Source: Aselliscus stoliczkanus
Taxonomy: Eukaryota > Chordata > Mammalia > Chiroptera > Hipposideridae
Reading direction: 5' to 3'
Length of the DNA: 64,000 bases
Assembly: GCA_033961575.1 (NCBI GenBank)
Contig: CM066736.1
Coordinates: forward strand, 80,376,852-80,440,851
The notes beneath the pieces are model-generated. The model was not told the DNA's origin. It was given only the letters and a program-made list of their open reading frames with translations, and did no database searches. The first letter of the stretch is position 1, and each line of letters begins with the position of its first letter. Positions 12,297 through 23,515 of this stretch are shown piece after piece. The position numbers and the translations under genes are program-made.

Positions 12297-12520
12297 CCAT
12301 GTTTCCCTGAAAATAAGACCTACTAGAAAATAAGGCCTAACACGATGTTCGGGTGCTCGTAATATAAGCCCTGTCCCAAAATAAGCCCCAGTTAAGATTG
12401 TCAACCAGACATGACTGTATTTGAATAAATGTAGATTTTTGTACATGCATAAATGAATAAAATTCATCTTTTGGAACAAAAATTAATAGGTGACTTGGTC
12501 TTATTTTCAGAGAAGCGTGG
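12297..12520. mobile_element. 224-bp TA-flanked MITE (mariner-type, second family)
   Basis: Ends are inverted repeats: CCATGTTTCCCTGAAAATAAG on the left and, read on the other strand, CCACGCTTCTCTGAAAATAAG on the right (about 18 of 21 match). Direct TA dinucleotides flank it at 12295-12296 and 12521-12522, the Tc1/mariner signature. The interior repeats the 'aataaggcc/aataagcccc' wording several times. There is no transposase frame. Confidence 0.85.
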
Positions 12521-12799
12521 TAAATAATTAGGAAAGTACATACTTACACCTATCAAGATTGATGAAGACTGCAGCAGGCATGACTGACATGGGCTGTGAT
12601 TAGAGTGTTTTTGAGCTTGGTTACAAGCCTCTATGAGTAAGAGAACATTCCAAAGCAGATAAAATCAGGCATTACCAGTGGGTTTTCTTCTCCAGTGAAA
12701 TTTTACTTTAGTTTTTCTCAATTTAGAAACAGGATCACGTGTGTAACTATAACCAGGTAAGGAGAAGAAGAAAAGAAGGAAAGATCACCTAGTGAATAC

Positions 12800-13030
12800 T
12801 ATCTACTAGATCCTTCACTAATGCTATTCCATTTAACACATATCAAAATTTTGTAAAGTATTATAGATGATTTACATGATCACTGCTCTCATTTTTGTGG
12901 ATAAGAAAGAAGTTAACTCCATTTCCAAGGGTAGGTAAAGGACAGTTGGGAATTGAACTCAGATATGTCTGACTCCAAAGCCAAACTCTTCCAACTATAC
13001 TGAATGGCAATGTGCTTTTGAAGGTCAAGG
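12800..13030 (-). repeat. MIR SINE, antisense
   Basis: Reads 'ggataagaaagaagttaac...gggtaggtaaaggacagttgggaattgaactcagat...gactccaaagcc', the reversed MIR pattern. Confidence 0.65.
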
Positions 13031-13599
13031 CTCATTTTTAGAAATATCTGAGCTGGGATTGTGGAAAACTATCATCTAACTGGTCCATTTTTGTCTGTCT
13101 GATCTATCTTTCCAAACAGCTATTCTTAATCATCTTCAAAAGGAATGAAAGTAGTCTTAGCTACAAGTATGGGCAAACTGAAACAGAAAGAAATCCATAA
13201 ATACATCCACCAAAGCATTCAAGGAAGATTTAGCAAGAAAGATTACAGGGATATATAAGTAGAAATGGACTTAATTGTGGAGGCTATGGTAAAAATTGAT
13301 ACACATCTTCAGGATGAAAATACTAAGGAGTTGAATTAGCTATGGTTGCGTTAAAGTGCAAGAATAGGAGTTAAGGGAAGTGATGAGGGAATGAAAAAGG
13401 AGTCAAACAATAGTGAAATGTTCTGCTATGTAGTTCTTAAAGAACATAGAATAATCTTTCCTAAGCTTAACTTTTATAAAACATTTAAGCTAGAATTGAC
13501 TGACAGATATATAGAAGAATTGTGTTTAATATAGAAGACACTTAGGAGCAGTGGTTTTCTACATTTTGACAGGCACATATAGAGAGTGAATGGTTAGGG
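13031..13599. other. No gene; unassigned sequence
   Basis: No reading frame or repeat that I can name. Confidence 0.45.
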
Positions 13600-13850
13600 T
13601 CATTAATACAGGTGGAAATGTGTCCTCTAAAAATTCATATGTTGACGTTCAACACCAAGTATCTAAGAATGTGACTATTTAGAAATAGGGTTGTTGGAAG
13701 TGTAATTAGTTAAGATGATGAGGTCATTAGGGTGGGCATTAATCGAAAATGACTGATTTTCTGATAAAAAGAAGAAATTCAGACAAAGGGATACATGCAT
13801 AGAGGGAATAATACAATGTGAAGAGATATAGATTGGTACAATAATTCTTT
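13600..13850 (+). repeat. LTR fragment, ERVL-MaLR type (probable)
   Basis: 'aattcatatgttga...gaatgtgactatttagaaataggg...aattagttaagatgatgagg...gggtgggc' follows the pattern of an MLT1-like solo LTR. Internal retroviral genes are absent. Confidence 0.6.
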
Positions 13851-13854
13851 CTCT

Positions 13855-14185
13855 GCGGCATTTAATCTGCGTTTAAATCTACCCATTGAGTTATTTGCTT
13901 TGATGATCATATTTTTCAGTTCTCACATTTCAAATGTGCTCTTTTTCAGATGTATTGTCACTTTTTATAGTTTCCAGTTACCTTCAGAAATTTTCATACT
14001 TGCTTTACCTCCTTGAACATAACATGCATTGCATGATAGTTTTACAAAATATATCTCAACTGCAATACCTGGGTCTATTTCTGTTACTTGGTTACATTTC
14101 CCCTGTTGGTCTTATCTCCTGTTACCTGTTATCTCGTATGCCAGATTTCCTTTTATCTTGTATTTGAATGTTTACTTAAAAAATT
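13855..14185 (-). repeat. Old LINE-1 fragment, antisense
   Basis: 'ttgagttatttgctttgatg...ttttcagttctcacatttca...cctgggtctatttctgttac...acatttcccctgttgg...gccagatttccttt' matches the antisense of the 5' part of old L1M elements. The same region is seen in 56600-56900 and 62340-62990. Confidence 0.6.
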
Positions 14186-14345
14186 ACTATGATGTTCTTT
14201 TCCCCAAGAAAAGGGGAATATTGTGTTTATGTTTGCAAGGTGTCTGAAGACAACTGCATTGTGGAAATAGTGTTTCCAGGTTTCAGGCTTCAGGTTTTAT
14301 TCACTATTTAAACAATGTAAACAAATGCAGGTTTGAGTGTGAGGG

Positions 14346-14393
14346 CGGTTGTTTGTTTGTTTGTTTGGTTAGTTGGTTTGGTTTGGTTTATTT
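14346..14393. repeat. (GTTT)n / GGTTT-rich simple repeat
   Basis: Tandem GTTT units grade into GGTTT units. Confidence 0.9.
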
Positions 14394-14483
14394 TTGCTCC
14401 CAAGGCAAAGAACACTTTCTGGTCCTTTCCCAAAGCACAGGTTGTTTACCAGGTTTGATACCTTTGTCAGGACTGAGATTCCA

Positions 14484-14596
14484 TTTTTTTTTCTTTTTTT
14501 TTTGAGGGCAGTGTCACTGGCCCTCATATGTGCGATCCAAACCGGGGCCACTGGCGTCCCAAGCCAGCGTTTAACCATCGAGCCACTCGGCTGGCC
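14484..14596 (-). mobile_element. Short tRNA-derived SINE (minus)
   Basis: Poly-T tail, then 'gagggcagtgtcactggccc' through 'cactcggctggcc'. A perfect 16-bp target duplication CAGGACTGAGATTCCA sits at 14468-14483 and 14597-14612, so the insertion is intact and fairly young. Confidence 0.95.
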
Positions 14597-14612
14597 CAGG
14601 ACTGAGATTCCA

Positions 14613-15094
14613 ATTTGTGTCCCCCTGGCCACTCCAGGCAGCCCACAAGTGAACAACAGCCCCCCAGACCCTTCCCAATGATAAACAAAATGCTCTTAGG
14701 ACTGAAGCAGCCCTCAGCGTTCTGCTCCTCTCTTTGGGATCCTGCATCTCTGGGATCTTGACTAATTGCTTCATATTTCTTAGCTTCCTGATGCTTTTGT
14801 GGAAGATGCAATTTTTATTTCATTTATCTTTTAACAATATCTTCAGTGGAAGCGTTGCTTCAAATTACATAACCTGTCATTATCTGAAGCAGGAGCCTTA
14901 ATTTTCTTTCCATTACAAAATGTTCAAAGCTTTGAACACACCATAATAACTTTCATAATTGACACAGCAACTAGTGGATGTTTAATAAATTAATGAAAGA
15001 ATGAATTGGTAAATTAACCTGTTAGGTCATAATTAAATTATGAAATGTCACCATCCAACAATCAAGAAAACTAGAGTAGGTCAGGTAGTAAAAT
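14613..15094. other. No gene; unassigned sequence
   Basis: No repeat recognised. Minus-strand frames entering from the SINE are artefacts. Confidence 0.45.
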
Positions 15095-15110
15095 TATAGC
15101 TACTTTTATT

Positions 15111-15252
15111 TTTTTTATTTTTTTATTTTTTTTTATTTTTATTTATTTTTATTTTTTTGAGGGCAGTGTCATTGGCCCGCCCATGTGGGAACTGAACCGG
15201 GGCTGCTGGCTTCCCAAGCCAGCGCTTAACCACCGCGCCACTCGGCTGGCCC
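15111..15252 (-). mobile_element. Short tRNA-derived SINE with long T/A-rich tail (minus)
   Basis: A 50-bp tail of mixed T runs and ATTT units precedes 'gagggcagtgtcattggccc'. The head ends 'cactcggctggcc'. Near-perfect duplication TA(T/C)AGCTACTT(T/C)TATT is at 15095-15110 and 15253-15268. Confidence 0.93.
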
Positions 15253-15489
15253 TACAGCTACTTCTATTACAAAGAAAAATAAAAGTAAACAAAACTAAAG
15301 GTCAAATGTATTTTCTTTTTCCTTTGAACCTAGATATAATGGTCTCAATCTCTGGCTGTATATACTGTTGAAAGGCTGAGGGTCATCCTAAAATTTCTGA
15401 GAAATTCCAGTAGTTCTTGTATAATCAAAGAAGAGTTGAGCTTTTTTCTCTTTTGAACCAATTCATTTTATACATCGTTTTATTATTCT

Positions 15490-16060
15490 GGACATGTTCT
15501 CTGGCATGTCCATCGAGATGTAGAACTGAGGCCCTTCCATTATTTTCTTATCCAAACTCACATTCTCACTTGCAATTATATTTTTATATAATAAAGATCA
15601 TTCTGCACAACCAAATTTATATCCTGCTGTTTTCACCTAACATTTATTATGAGCTTCTTTTCTTGTGTCATGTAATATTATTTGAAAACATGAGCTCTGT
15701 ATCATATTCTCTGATATAGATGTATCATATTTTACTTTAATCATTCTATTTTGGGAAATGTAAGTATTTACTATTTTTTTTAACATAAATAGCTGTTAAG
15801 TAAATGTGCTGACACACAAATCTTTGTCCAATTTTTATGTGTTTTATGAATGTGGAATTATTTCTAGGGGAAGAATTGCAAGCTAATTCTATGAACTTGT
15901 TGAAAGATCTAAATATGTATTTCAAAATACTTTTCCATGATTGTAAAAATTTACATTCTCTCCAACAGTTAATGATGCCAGTTATATATCACAATTGGCA
16001 AAATTATTTTTTTTCAATTGCTATTTGAGTAGATTAAAACAGTATATCATTGATTGAATA
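15490..16060 (-). repeat. Old LINE-1 3' region, antisense
   Basis: 'tatcctgctgttttcaccta', 'tgaaaacatgagctctg', 'ggaattatttctaggggaag' and 'tttacattctctccaacag' occur in the order of the antisense 3' part of an L1ME-type element. Heavily decayed. Confidence 0.65.
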
Positions 16061-16799
16061 CATTATTTTGATGACAAGTGAAATATTTTGTTATGCTTCA
16101 GTCTGGTAAAATAATTTGTAACTTTGTGTTTCACAATGAATGCTTTTAGCATGGATAAATGGATGGGTTATGGAATAGAATCTGGGTTGCATTCATAAAG
16201 ACTCAATTTGCAGAGGAATGATGGAAAGGTCTTTGTGTGCCTTAGTGGTGAGCTGTAAAATGAAAAGGCCCAATGAATTTATGTGGATTCCTGATTGTCT
16301 TACTCAAGACCATGCTATCAAGAGAATCCATGACAGGAAAAGAAGAATCAGATCCAGGATATGATGAAAATCCGTGTGCACAGGACCATAGAATTTTCTG
16401 GAAATAAATGGGAACAAATACCGGTAAGAATTATTTTATAAAGGAAAGGATATGTTTGAGTTTGCCTAGGCATGCAGATGAAACTGTCCCTGTCCCGAAG
16501 TCCTCAATCTCAAACTGTCTAGGTGACATGGCCACTTCTCTCGTTATTTAAGATTTCACTCTCAGAGTGAAATATACTCAAGAGTGTGATGCTCTAAGCA
16601 ATTAGGAGTTTATGCAACTGCATGTTACATAGAATGTATATGTAAGTGAGACTGTAAATTTTCCTAAACTTTCCTCAAGTTTTTCATGTTTTATTAGAAA
16701 TTTCCCATAACATAGAAATTTGTCAACATAGAAATAAATCTCAACATAGAAATAAATTTGGCTTAACATAGAAATAAATTTGGCTTTAAAAAAAAAAAG
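16061..16799. other. No gene; unassigned sequence
   Basis: Includes a short tandem of 'aacatagaaataaatt' units near 16708-16780. No other structure recognised. Confidence 0.45.
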
Positions 16800-16985
16800 G
16801 AAAATTAGATTTAAACCTTAGTTCTGTCACTTTCCTATTATTTGTGTTTTGTCTAACTCCCATCTTTGTTCTAAGCCTCAGTTTCCACATATTAAAATGT
16901 GGATAATAGCATTCTCCCTGCCTTTCATATAAGGTTGCTCTGATGATCAAATGTGACATAGATAAAAGAGTATTTCAAAATCGGA
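16800..16985 (+). repeat. MIR SINE
   Basis: 'cttagttctgtcactttcc...gcctcagtttccacat...aatgtggataatagcattc' is the MIR core in forward order. Confidence 0.7.
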
Positions 16986-17639
16986 ATGTGTTTAAGAAGC
17001 TTGAAAACCTTAAGATTTTATTTTTCTTTAGCTAGTCAGAAAACTCCATCCGTTGGCTAAGTGGTAGTTGACTATGATATAATAATTAAGATCTGACTTA
17101 CTAAAATTAATTGTACTCTTGCTGGGTATGAAGAAATAGCAGTGAGACTTTAAGCCATTTCATAAAGAAAGAGGCACATCATTACAACAGACTGGATTCA
17201 CAGCACTTATCTGCTTATTTTTAAATGCCACGTTTGAGATCCATTTTGTGTGTGGGCACCGGTAGTGATCGGAATAGCAGTGACAGCACTTTGACATGGT
17301 GACAGCCCACAAGGCATTATCACAGGGACAGATAGTATTTTTAAATGATCACATGTTATACCAGTAATCTGCCTCTCTGCCTGGAACAAAGGCTGTGCAG
17401 CAGCTGCAACTCAGAGCCGAGTCAGGGCACCCAACGTGCTTTCAAAACAGCATGGCCTTCCTTGATAATGGATGATACAAAGGCACCCTTCCTATAGGGA
17501 GGGAAGGGGGGTAGAGAGCAACACTGACAAGGAAAAATGGCAGATCCCTTCCAAGATAGCTCAGCCTCCCCTAACCCTGCTTCTACTGCTTTCAGAAAAT
17601 AAACGAAAGAAAAAAGCTTATCATCCTTATGTTTAATCA
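16986..17639. other. No gene; single-copy sequence
   Basis: Mixed composition without recognised repeats from about 17150. Short minus-strand frames show no domain. Confidence 0.4.
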
Positions 17640-17905
17640 CCAGAGGTTTACTGTTTTTTTATTGGGAAAATGCATTTTGCCAATGCATTTGTACAATTGC
17701 AGTCCTTGGCTAGGAGGCTGTGGGGATTCTGGGACAATGTTGTTATTTTTAAACTTTTGTTTGAAGGAAAAAAAATGCATATGCCGGTGGTTTTCATTTA
17801 CTCTACTGAATCCTTTATGATCAAACCTTTGAGGAGTCCAGCAGAAAACATGCAGATAATATTCTTTATACCTTTCTTGTTCTTTGGTTAAAATGTCATT
17901 CATAT
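17640..17905. other. Single-copy block (candidate regulatory)
   Basis: Repeat-free. Contains the near-palindrome 'gcattttgccaatgcattt' around 17672-17690 and a further 'atgcatatgc'. It lies in a longer repeat-poor interval. Function is not shown. Confidence 0.2.
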
Positions 17906-18069
17906 AATCAAACAACTTTTTTTTTTTTGCTCTCTGATCTTTTCATTTAAACCATTGTTCCAATTCCCTCCAGCTCCTCCTGCTTATTCTTAAAGCGAAA
18001 CATGATTCTGATATCCTACATCATAAAAGTACTCCCTTTGATATTATCTCTGCTTTAAGTGCTAGAGTA

Positions 18070-18285
18070 AACTGGGTTAAGTACGAGTTTTGGAGTGTGG
18101 CGCATTCAGGTTTGAGTCTCTACATCCACACTTGCCACCTGTGTGACTTAATTTACTGCCTGTAAGACTTAGTTTTCATATCTGTAAAATGAGGATGATG
18201 ATAGTACATATTTCAAAGGGTTATGAGGGTTAAATCAGATATGAGATATAAAGGGCAAGGTACAGTGCCTGTCACACTTAGGGCC
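18070..18285 (+). repeat. MIR SINE
   Basis: 'gtttgagtctctacatc...tgtgtgacttaatttac...tctgtaaaatgaggatgatg...gttatgagggttaaat' is a well-preserved MIR. Confidence 0.8.
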
Positions 18286-18289
18286 CCTT

Positions 18290-18765
18290 TTTCCTTAATT
18301 TACCACAGCAATTCTTCATTAGTGTAAATGCTTTGAGTGCAAGAAGGAATCCTGTTCTTTTGGTTCATAGCTATATCCACATTGCCTAGACCAGGGGTCA
18401 GCAAACTGTGGCTTGCGAGCCACATGTGACTCTTTGGGTACGTTCCATCTCAAAAGTTTGCCGATCCCTGGAAGAGCCAATCCTGTCCCTCACAACAATT
18501 TAAAAATTATTTGAGAGCCATAAATATATTTTTACATAATCACCATTGTGGGAATAATATCCTTTAAAAATTTTATAAATGAAACTATGATAGTTTTATT
18601 TTCATTTTCAGCTTTACTTCAGAGCCTGTGGCTCGCGAGCTGCAGTTTGCTGACCCCTGGGGGCTCTTCCGTCTCAAAAATTTGGTGACCCCTGGCCTAG
18701 ACTAGTGTCCGGCACATAGCAGGTGCTTAATAAATATTTCATTGAAGAATGAAGGAAAGGGATAC
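18290..18765 (+). repeat. L2 LINE 3' end, split by a hAT element
   Basis: Left part ends '...atccacattgcctagac'. The right part resumes 'tagtgtccggcacatagcagg...ttaataaatatttcattgaa', the L2 3' terminus. Removing 18392-18694 and one copy of the 8-bp duplication restores a normal L2 read. Confidence 0.8.
18392..18694. mobile_element. 303-bp non-autonomous hAT element
   Basis: Perfect 8-bp target duplication GCCTAGAC at 18384-18391 and 18695-18702 identifies a hAT-superfamily insertion. The element begins CAGGGGTCAGCAAACTG and its other end read in reverse begins CAGGGGTCACCAAATTT. It contains two copies in the same direction of a 'ctgtggct(t/c)gcgagc ... gtctcaaaaa(t/g)tt' module, near 18405-18471 and 18626-18694, around an AT-rich middle. 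No transposase frame is present. Subfamily is not known to me. Confidence 0.92.
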
Positions 18766-18849
18766 ATAGTCTTCACTTAAAATCTCCACATCTTCTCCTC
18801 CCATTTACCTCCTTTAGAAAGGGAGAGTACCTAATATAGGGCTTAAGAG

Positions 18850-19085
18850 CCCTCTTGACGGTCCTTGATTCTCAAGTTCACCACTCACAAGTTGTATGAT
18901 CAGAGGCACATTTCTCAAGTTCTAGCCTCAGCTTCCTCATCTGTCAAGTGTGGATGGTAATAGTAATGGTGATTCCTGTGGGATAGGGTTATGAGGATTA
19001 TGGAGTTGATGCTTACAAAGCACTGAGGGGGCAGTGCAGGTTACATCCTGAGCGCTATGCAAGAGTTTGCTACTACTATGATTTG
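18850..19085 (+). repeat. MIR SINE
   Basis: 'ctagcctcagcttcctcatctg', 'gtggatggtaatagtaatgg', 'gttatgaggattatgg' and 'caaagcactgag' in MIR order. Confidence 0.75.
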
Positions 19086-19529
19086 ACTCACCCAGACTTT
19101 GACGAATCATTCTTTTCTACAACTTTCTGTCCTGTGTAGATTTTTTATGGTTCATCATGCTCTTTGTGTTATTCACTCTTATTTCTTCAAAATGAAGTAT
19201 GGAGCCAGCACATGTTAACTATTGACAAATGTATTTAGAGGAGTATTCCGGTGGCTTACGTAACTCCAAAAGGTGTCCCGGCAATCACACCCATCCATCC
19301 CCATGGCCCTAGAAGCTCCCACATAAGATCCCTACTTCTGGCATCCATTTGTTCATTTTCAGTTGCCACTCAGCAAACTGGCCATACGGAGTTATGACCT
19401 ATCATACATCTTCCATTCCAAAGGCTATCTTGTACCATCTCCTAGAGTTCCTATCTTATTTAATAATATAAAGAGCACCAACACCACTCCCCCACCCTAT
19501 ATTATAATTGTGGATAAGATTTTGACTTT
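19086..19529. other. No gene; unassigned sequence
   Basis: A 75-codon frame at 19363-19590 has no recognisable domain. Confidence 0.4.
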
Positions 19530-19710
19530 GCTACCTTTTCTTGAACCTTGGGCAAACCATGTAATCTGTGTTGCTTGTATTCCTTTGTAAAATGGGAATA
19601 CCCACAGGACTCTTCAGCATTTTCTATGGTTTCCATATTTTGTGCATCCAGTCATGAAACAAGGTGCTTAGAACAAGGCTCATCATCCCATAAATGCTCT
19701 GTAAGTCTAA
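19530..19710 (+). repeat. MIR-like fragment
   Basis: 'cttgggcaaaccatgtaatct', 'tttgtaaaatgggaatacc' and 'gtgcttagaacaaggc' suggest a decayed MIR. Confidence 0.5.
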
Positions 19711-20084
19711 CCTAATGGTATTCTTGTTCTTGCTGCTATAGAAATTTGATCTTCTCTTTCAGGCCCAATTGAAGCCTTAACTGATTAGATATGGATTTAG
19801 CACTCAGATAGGTACTTGTTTAACAGGTGATTGTTACACTTTGTAACTTCCAATGTTTCCAACAAGGGAAGAGCATTTAGGGAGCAATCAGTCTTGCAAA
19901 TTCAGATGTTGGAGTCTTGGTGTATCAGAATACAAGAAAGTATTTGATACTTTCAGTCCTCATCAGATTAATATGGATGGTTTCCTGCATGTTTAAAAGA
20001 CTATGGTTTCTTCAGTATTTCTCCTTTATACAGGACTTTTTCTTTCCTTTTTTTTTTTTTAATACCACTCTGTATTTACCTCAT
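19711..20084. other. No gene; unassigned sequence
   Basis: Nothing recognised. Confidence 0.4.
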
Positions 20085-20398
20085 TGATTCCTTGCATTAG
20101 TGTTTTTCTCTTCCTGGAATGGTCTGCCCCTGATTTCCATTTCATTATCAACATCCAAGTCAAATGATGTTTTCTCTAGGCTATCAGGAATGTCCTTTCA
20201 GTTTTGTGCTTTACCTATAAACTGAATGTAAATTATACATTTTTAATTTATTACACTGTCAGTGTTTATGCACTGTTTATTTACATACCTGTTTTCTCAA
20301 ACCAAATTTGACGCTTTAATCATTCCAATTTCCACAGTGCACAATACATGGGATCCCATATAATAAGTGCTCAATAAATGCTTATTGAAGTAAACTGG
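20085..20398 (+). repeat. L2 LINE 3' end
   Basis: 'cctggaatggtctgcccc', 'caagtcaaatgatgttttct', 'acagtgcacaatacatggga' and 'gtgctcaataaatgcttattg' follow the L2 3' region. Confidence 0.75.
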
Positions 20399-21118
20399 AT
20401 TTTCAAGAGCAGATTTTATTAGTGATAAAGAAAGTTGTTAATGTTCAAACTCTTTAAAGTGCAATTGAAGAGCCAAATTGAAGAATCTACTGGGTGATTT
20501 TAATACCATGGTGATTCATCTATTTTATTGAATGCAAAAAGTATCTCAGATGGCTGGAACTTTTTTAAGATTCAGAAATGAGGTATAAGGAATTATGTAT
20601 TAAAGGGGAGGGGATATGTGAATTCATTGCTTTCAAAGGTCTCCTAAGAGCTTCCACTCTGTTGGTGGATATAAGACATTGTCATAAATACACAAATAAT
20701 AAATCCAAAACTTGACAAGGTATAGATAATAGTAAATAACATAGAAAAGACAGTATACTATGGGAGTTTATAGGTTCTGCTTTGGAGGTAAGTCTAAGGG
20801 CCAGTGTGCCATGTGTTTGTGAAGGGAATTTCTGATGCTGATAATCCAGTGGCCAACCTGAGGCCTTGGTGCTTCAGAAAGCAGAGTTGTCCAGATTTGT
20901 TGGCAGAAGAGCCTGTGCAGGCCTTATCAGTCACACAGAGCTGCTGGCCACTGTCTCAGTGTCAGTGTTTCATGAACCAAAATTGGGATTGTGTCTGACA
21001 AGTCCTAATTTTCTCCTGGGAACACTGGGACAGGAAAATTTAAAACAGGGCAGTTGCCCAACTGCAGCACATGCATATAATCCACATGGTGCTTTCTCTT
21101 CCTTTTTTCATTAATTTC
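20399..21118. other. No gene; unassigned sequence
   Basis: Frames at 20804-20998 and 20866-21114 overlap and show no domain. No repeat named. Confidence 0.4.
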
Positions 21119-21137
21119 TGAACATTGTTCAACGTTT

Positions 21138-21520
21138 TTTTATTAAACTTATTCAGGTGACATCAGTTAGTAAAATTACATAGGTGTCGAGTGTACAATT
21201 CTGTAACACATCATCTATATATCACATTGTGTGTTCACTACCCCAGAGTCAGTTTTCCTTCCATCACCATATATGTGACCCTCTTTACCCTCTTCTATCA
21301 CCCCCTATCCCTGTAACCTTGGTAACCACTAAACTGTTGTCTGCGTCCTAACATTTTGTTTGTTTGTTTGTCTTGTTTTTTTGTTGCTTTGAGTTTTAAG
21401 TCCAACATGTGAGTGAAATCCTATGCTTCTAGACTTTTTCTGTCTGATTGATTTTGCTTAGTGTGATAATCTCAAGATCCATCCATGTTGTTGCAAATGG
21501 CAGTATTTCATCTTTTCTTA
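21138..21520 (-). mobile_element. 5'-truncated young LINE-1 3' end (minus)
   Basis: T-rich start then 'ggtgacatcagttagtaaaa', 'aattctgtaacacatcatct', 'gtgttcactaccccagagtc', 'ggtaaccactaaactgttgtc' and 'ccatccatgttgttgcaaat', the reverse of a lineage-typical L1 3' end. A decayed ~17-bp target duplication, TGAACATTGTTCAACGTTT versus TGAACTTTGTTCAGCATTT, lies at 21119-21137 and 21521-21539. Confidence 0.85.
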
Positions 21521-21679
21521 TGAACTTTGTTCAGCATTTAACTCAGTAGTTATGTATGCAGCCTGTAGAAGAAAAAATGAGCATATAAATGTTATCACCA
21601 CAGTTTTTATAATAACAGTTGGAAGAGTGCATATTTTATTTATTCATCTATAAATCATTTATTGAGTGCCTACTAAGTT

Positions 21680-22085
21680 TTCTACCTGTGAAGTTAGTGA
21701 CTTGGAAGCTACCCTAGATTTTGTTTTCGTTTTTTCTCTTCTTAAAAAATCGAAGTGTCACAAAGTCACACCAGTTCTGCCCAATCAATATATGTCACAT
21801 CCCCTTTATTCTCATAATCCTAATTTATGTACTTATTATTTTATGGCTAGATGAATGCCTTAGTAGTCTTCATACTGTGACTTTTACTCTACTGTCTCAA
21901 CCACCCGCCATGTAACTGCCAGAGAGATCTTCATCCCGCGTAACTCTGATGATGCCATTCTCCTCTATACACTTCTTCACTGGTTCTTTAACTCTCCCTT
22001 CCTTTTGTCAGTGTGTCTGGTCCCTCTAACCTAATGCTCATCTCTGCAATGATACACTTTGATGTTTTTGCAGAAACAAAGTTTG
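21680..22085 (+). repeat. L2 LINE fragment
   Basis: 'gccagagagatcttcatcc', 'ctctgatgatgccattctcc' and 'cttcttcactggttcttt' match the usual L2 wording upstream of its 3' end. Confidence 0.55.
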
Positions 22086-22124
22086 TGATTTTACCATTCT
22101 CACTCTCACATCTCAGATTTTTTT

Positions 22125-22564
22125 TTTAAGATTTATTGGGGCACTGGGGGAGGGGAACAGCATTGGGGAACCAGGGAAGGGGAACAGACAAGTTGCTGTC
22201 CTTTTGTTCTTCAGTCTAGTTGTGGAGGACGTTGTCTCACTGGCCCATGTTGGTATCATCATTGTGCTCTTCTCGGGTGATGCAGATTGGTCGCCGGCTG
22301 CTCACAGCTGCTCTTGGCAGCTCACACCAGCTGCCAGCCAATCACGCTGGCTGCCGGCCACTCACTGTAGCCTATGGCAGCCCACTGCAGCAGGGGCTGC
22401 AGTTATGCCATCCCCGGGGACTCACAGCAGCCCAGCTCCAAGTGGAGCTGCTGTTCACCATCTTAGCTGTAGAGAGCAGTGTCACTGGCCCTCATATGTG
22501 GGATCTGAACCGGGGTCGCTGGCATCCCAAGCCAGCTCTTAACCAATGTGCCACTCGGCCAGTC
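22125..22564 (-). mobile_element. Long composite SINE, copy 1 (minus)
   Basis: Read on the minus strand it opens with the same tRNA-derived head as the short SINEs (22565 back to about 22475). It continues into a ~350-bp body with repeated 'gctgccggccactcac'-like units and ends '...ccccaataaatctt' plus A tail. AATAAA followed by TCTT is the T+ SINE arrangement: polyadenylation signal plus Pol III stop. The tail half resembles rhinolophoid bat SINEs from memory. Target duplication CTC(A/T)GATTTTTTT at 22112-22124 and 22565-22577. Confidence 0.9.
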
Positions 22565-22599
22565 CTCTGATTTTTTTAAAGAATTATTTTAAAAAGTGG

Positions 22600-22880
22600 T
22601 TTTGTCTTATTTAAAAAAAAATAAAAGTATTTTTCAGACTGGTTTTTAAGTTTACAGAAAAATTGAGCAGAAGGTAGAGATTTCCCACGTACCCCCCACC
22701 CCAACACATACATAGCCTCCCCATCAATATCCCCAACAGAGTGGTATATTTGCTACAGGTGATGAACCTACATTGATACATCATTATCATCCAAAGTTCC
22801 CTGACTTTAGTTTCTTGTTCTCTCTTCAGTATATTTTTGGGTTCTTTTAAAGAAAGGTCATCCCCATGTTCCATTAAGCA
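22600..22880 (-). repeat. Old LINE-1 (L1ME type) 3' region, antisense
   Basis: 'aagtttacagaaaaattgag', 'gatgaacctacattgataca' and 'tcattatcatccaaagttcc' are typical of antisense L1ME 3' sequence. Confidence 0.7.
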
Positions 22881-23513
22881 TATGCTTTAATTCATTTAAA
22901 AATCCTGATTGAGCTTTTTCTGGTCACTATGTGAGGCACTGGGAAGAAAGCATTGCATAGACAGATTCAGTCCCAGGCCTTGGGTTATTATGGCTAGTTC
23001 CTGATCACAGACACTGGCCTCTGCCAGAATTAGTGCAGTGAATAATTGGTGAGCATTACAAAAGGTTCAATTAACAGGAGTGCTTACACATGTTCCTGGT
23101 ATTTTCTGTTTTTTGACTTATGTTTTCAGTGATGTCTAATGTGTACCATAAAAAGATCAAGGATGTCGAGATGCACACCATGCCTCTTTGGGCTGGACTC
23201 AGCTATCTAGTTGGATCTGGTCCTTTCAGCTATAATGTGTCTATCTGTCTGTTTTGCTCATAGCCTTTGTCCTTGCTTGTCCTGACTCAGCCTGAACTCT
23301 TGCCACATACTTCATGACCTATTCCCAATCACCCAAGTTTCTGACATCTTAGGGATTCATACGTGATGCTTGGAGAAAGCTCAGACATGATGCTCTCTCC
23401 TATTTTTCATTAGTTTACTTTCTGCACTATAATTATATTTCCGTGAAACTAAATTGACATAATTTTCCTTGGGCAAATAGATCACTCATTTGGCATAATC
23501 TCTGGAAATACAT
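22881..23513. other. No gene; unassigned, with an ancient repeat relic
   Basis: 22910-23000 ('gtgaggcactgggaagaaagc...cagtcccaggcc') is a MIR/L2-class relic. The rest is not recognised. Confidence 0.4.
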
Positions 23514-23515
23514 AC

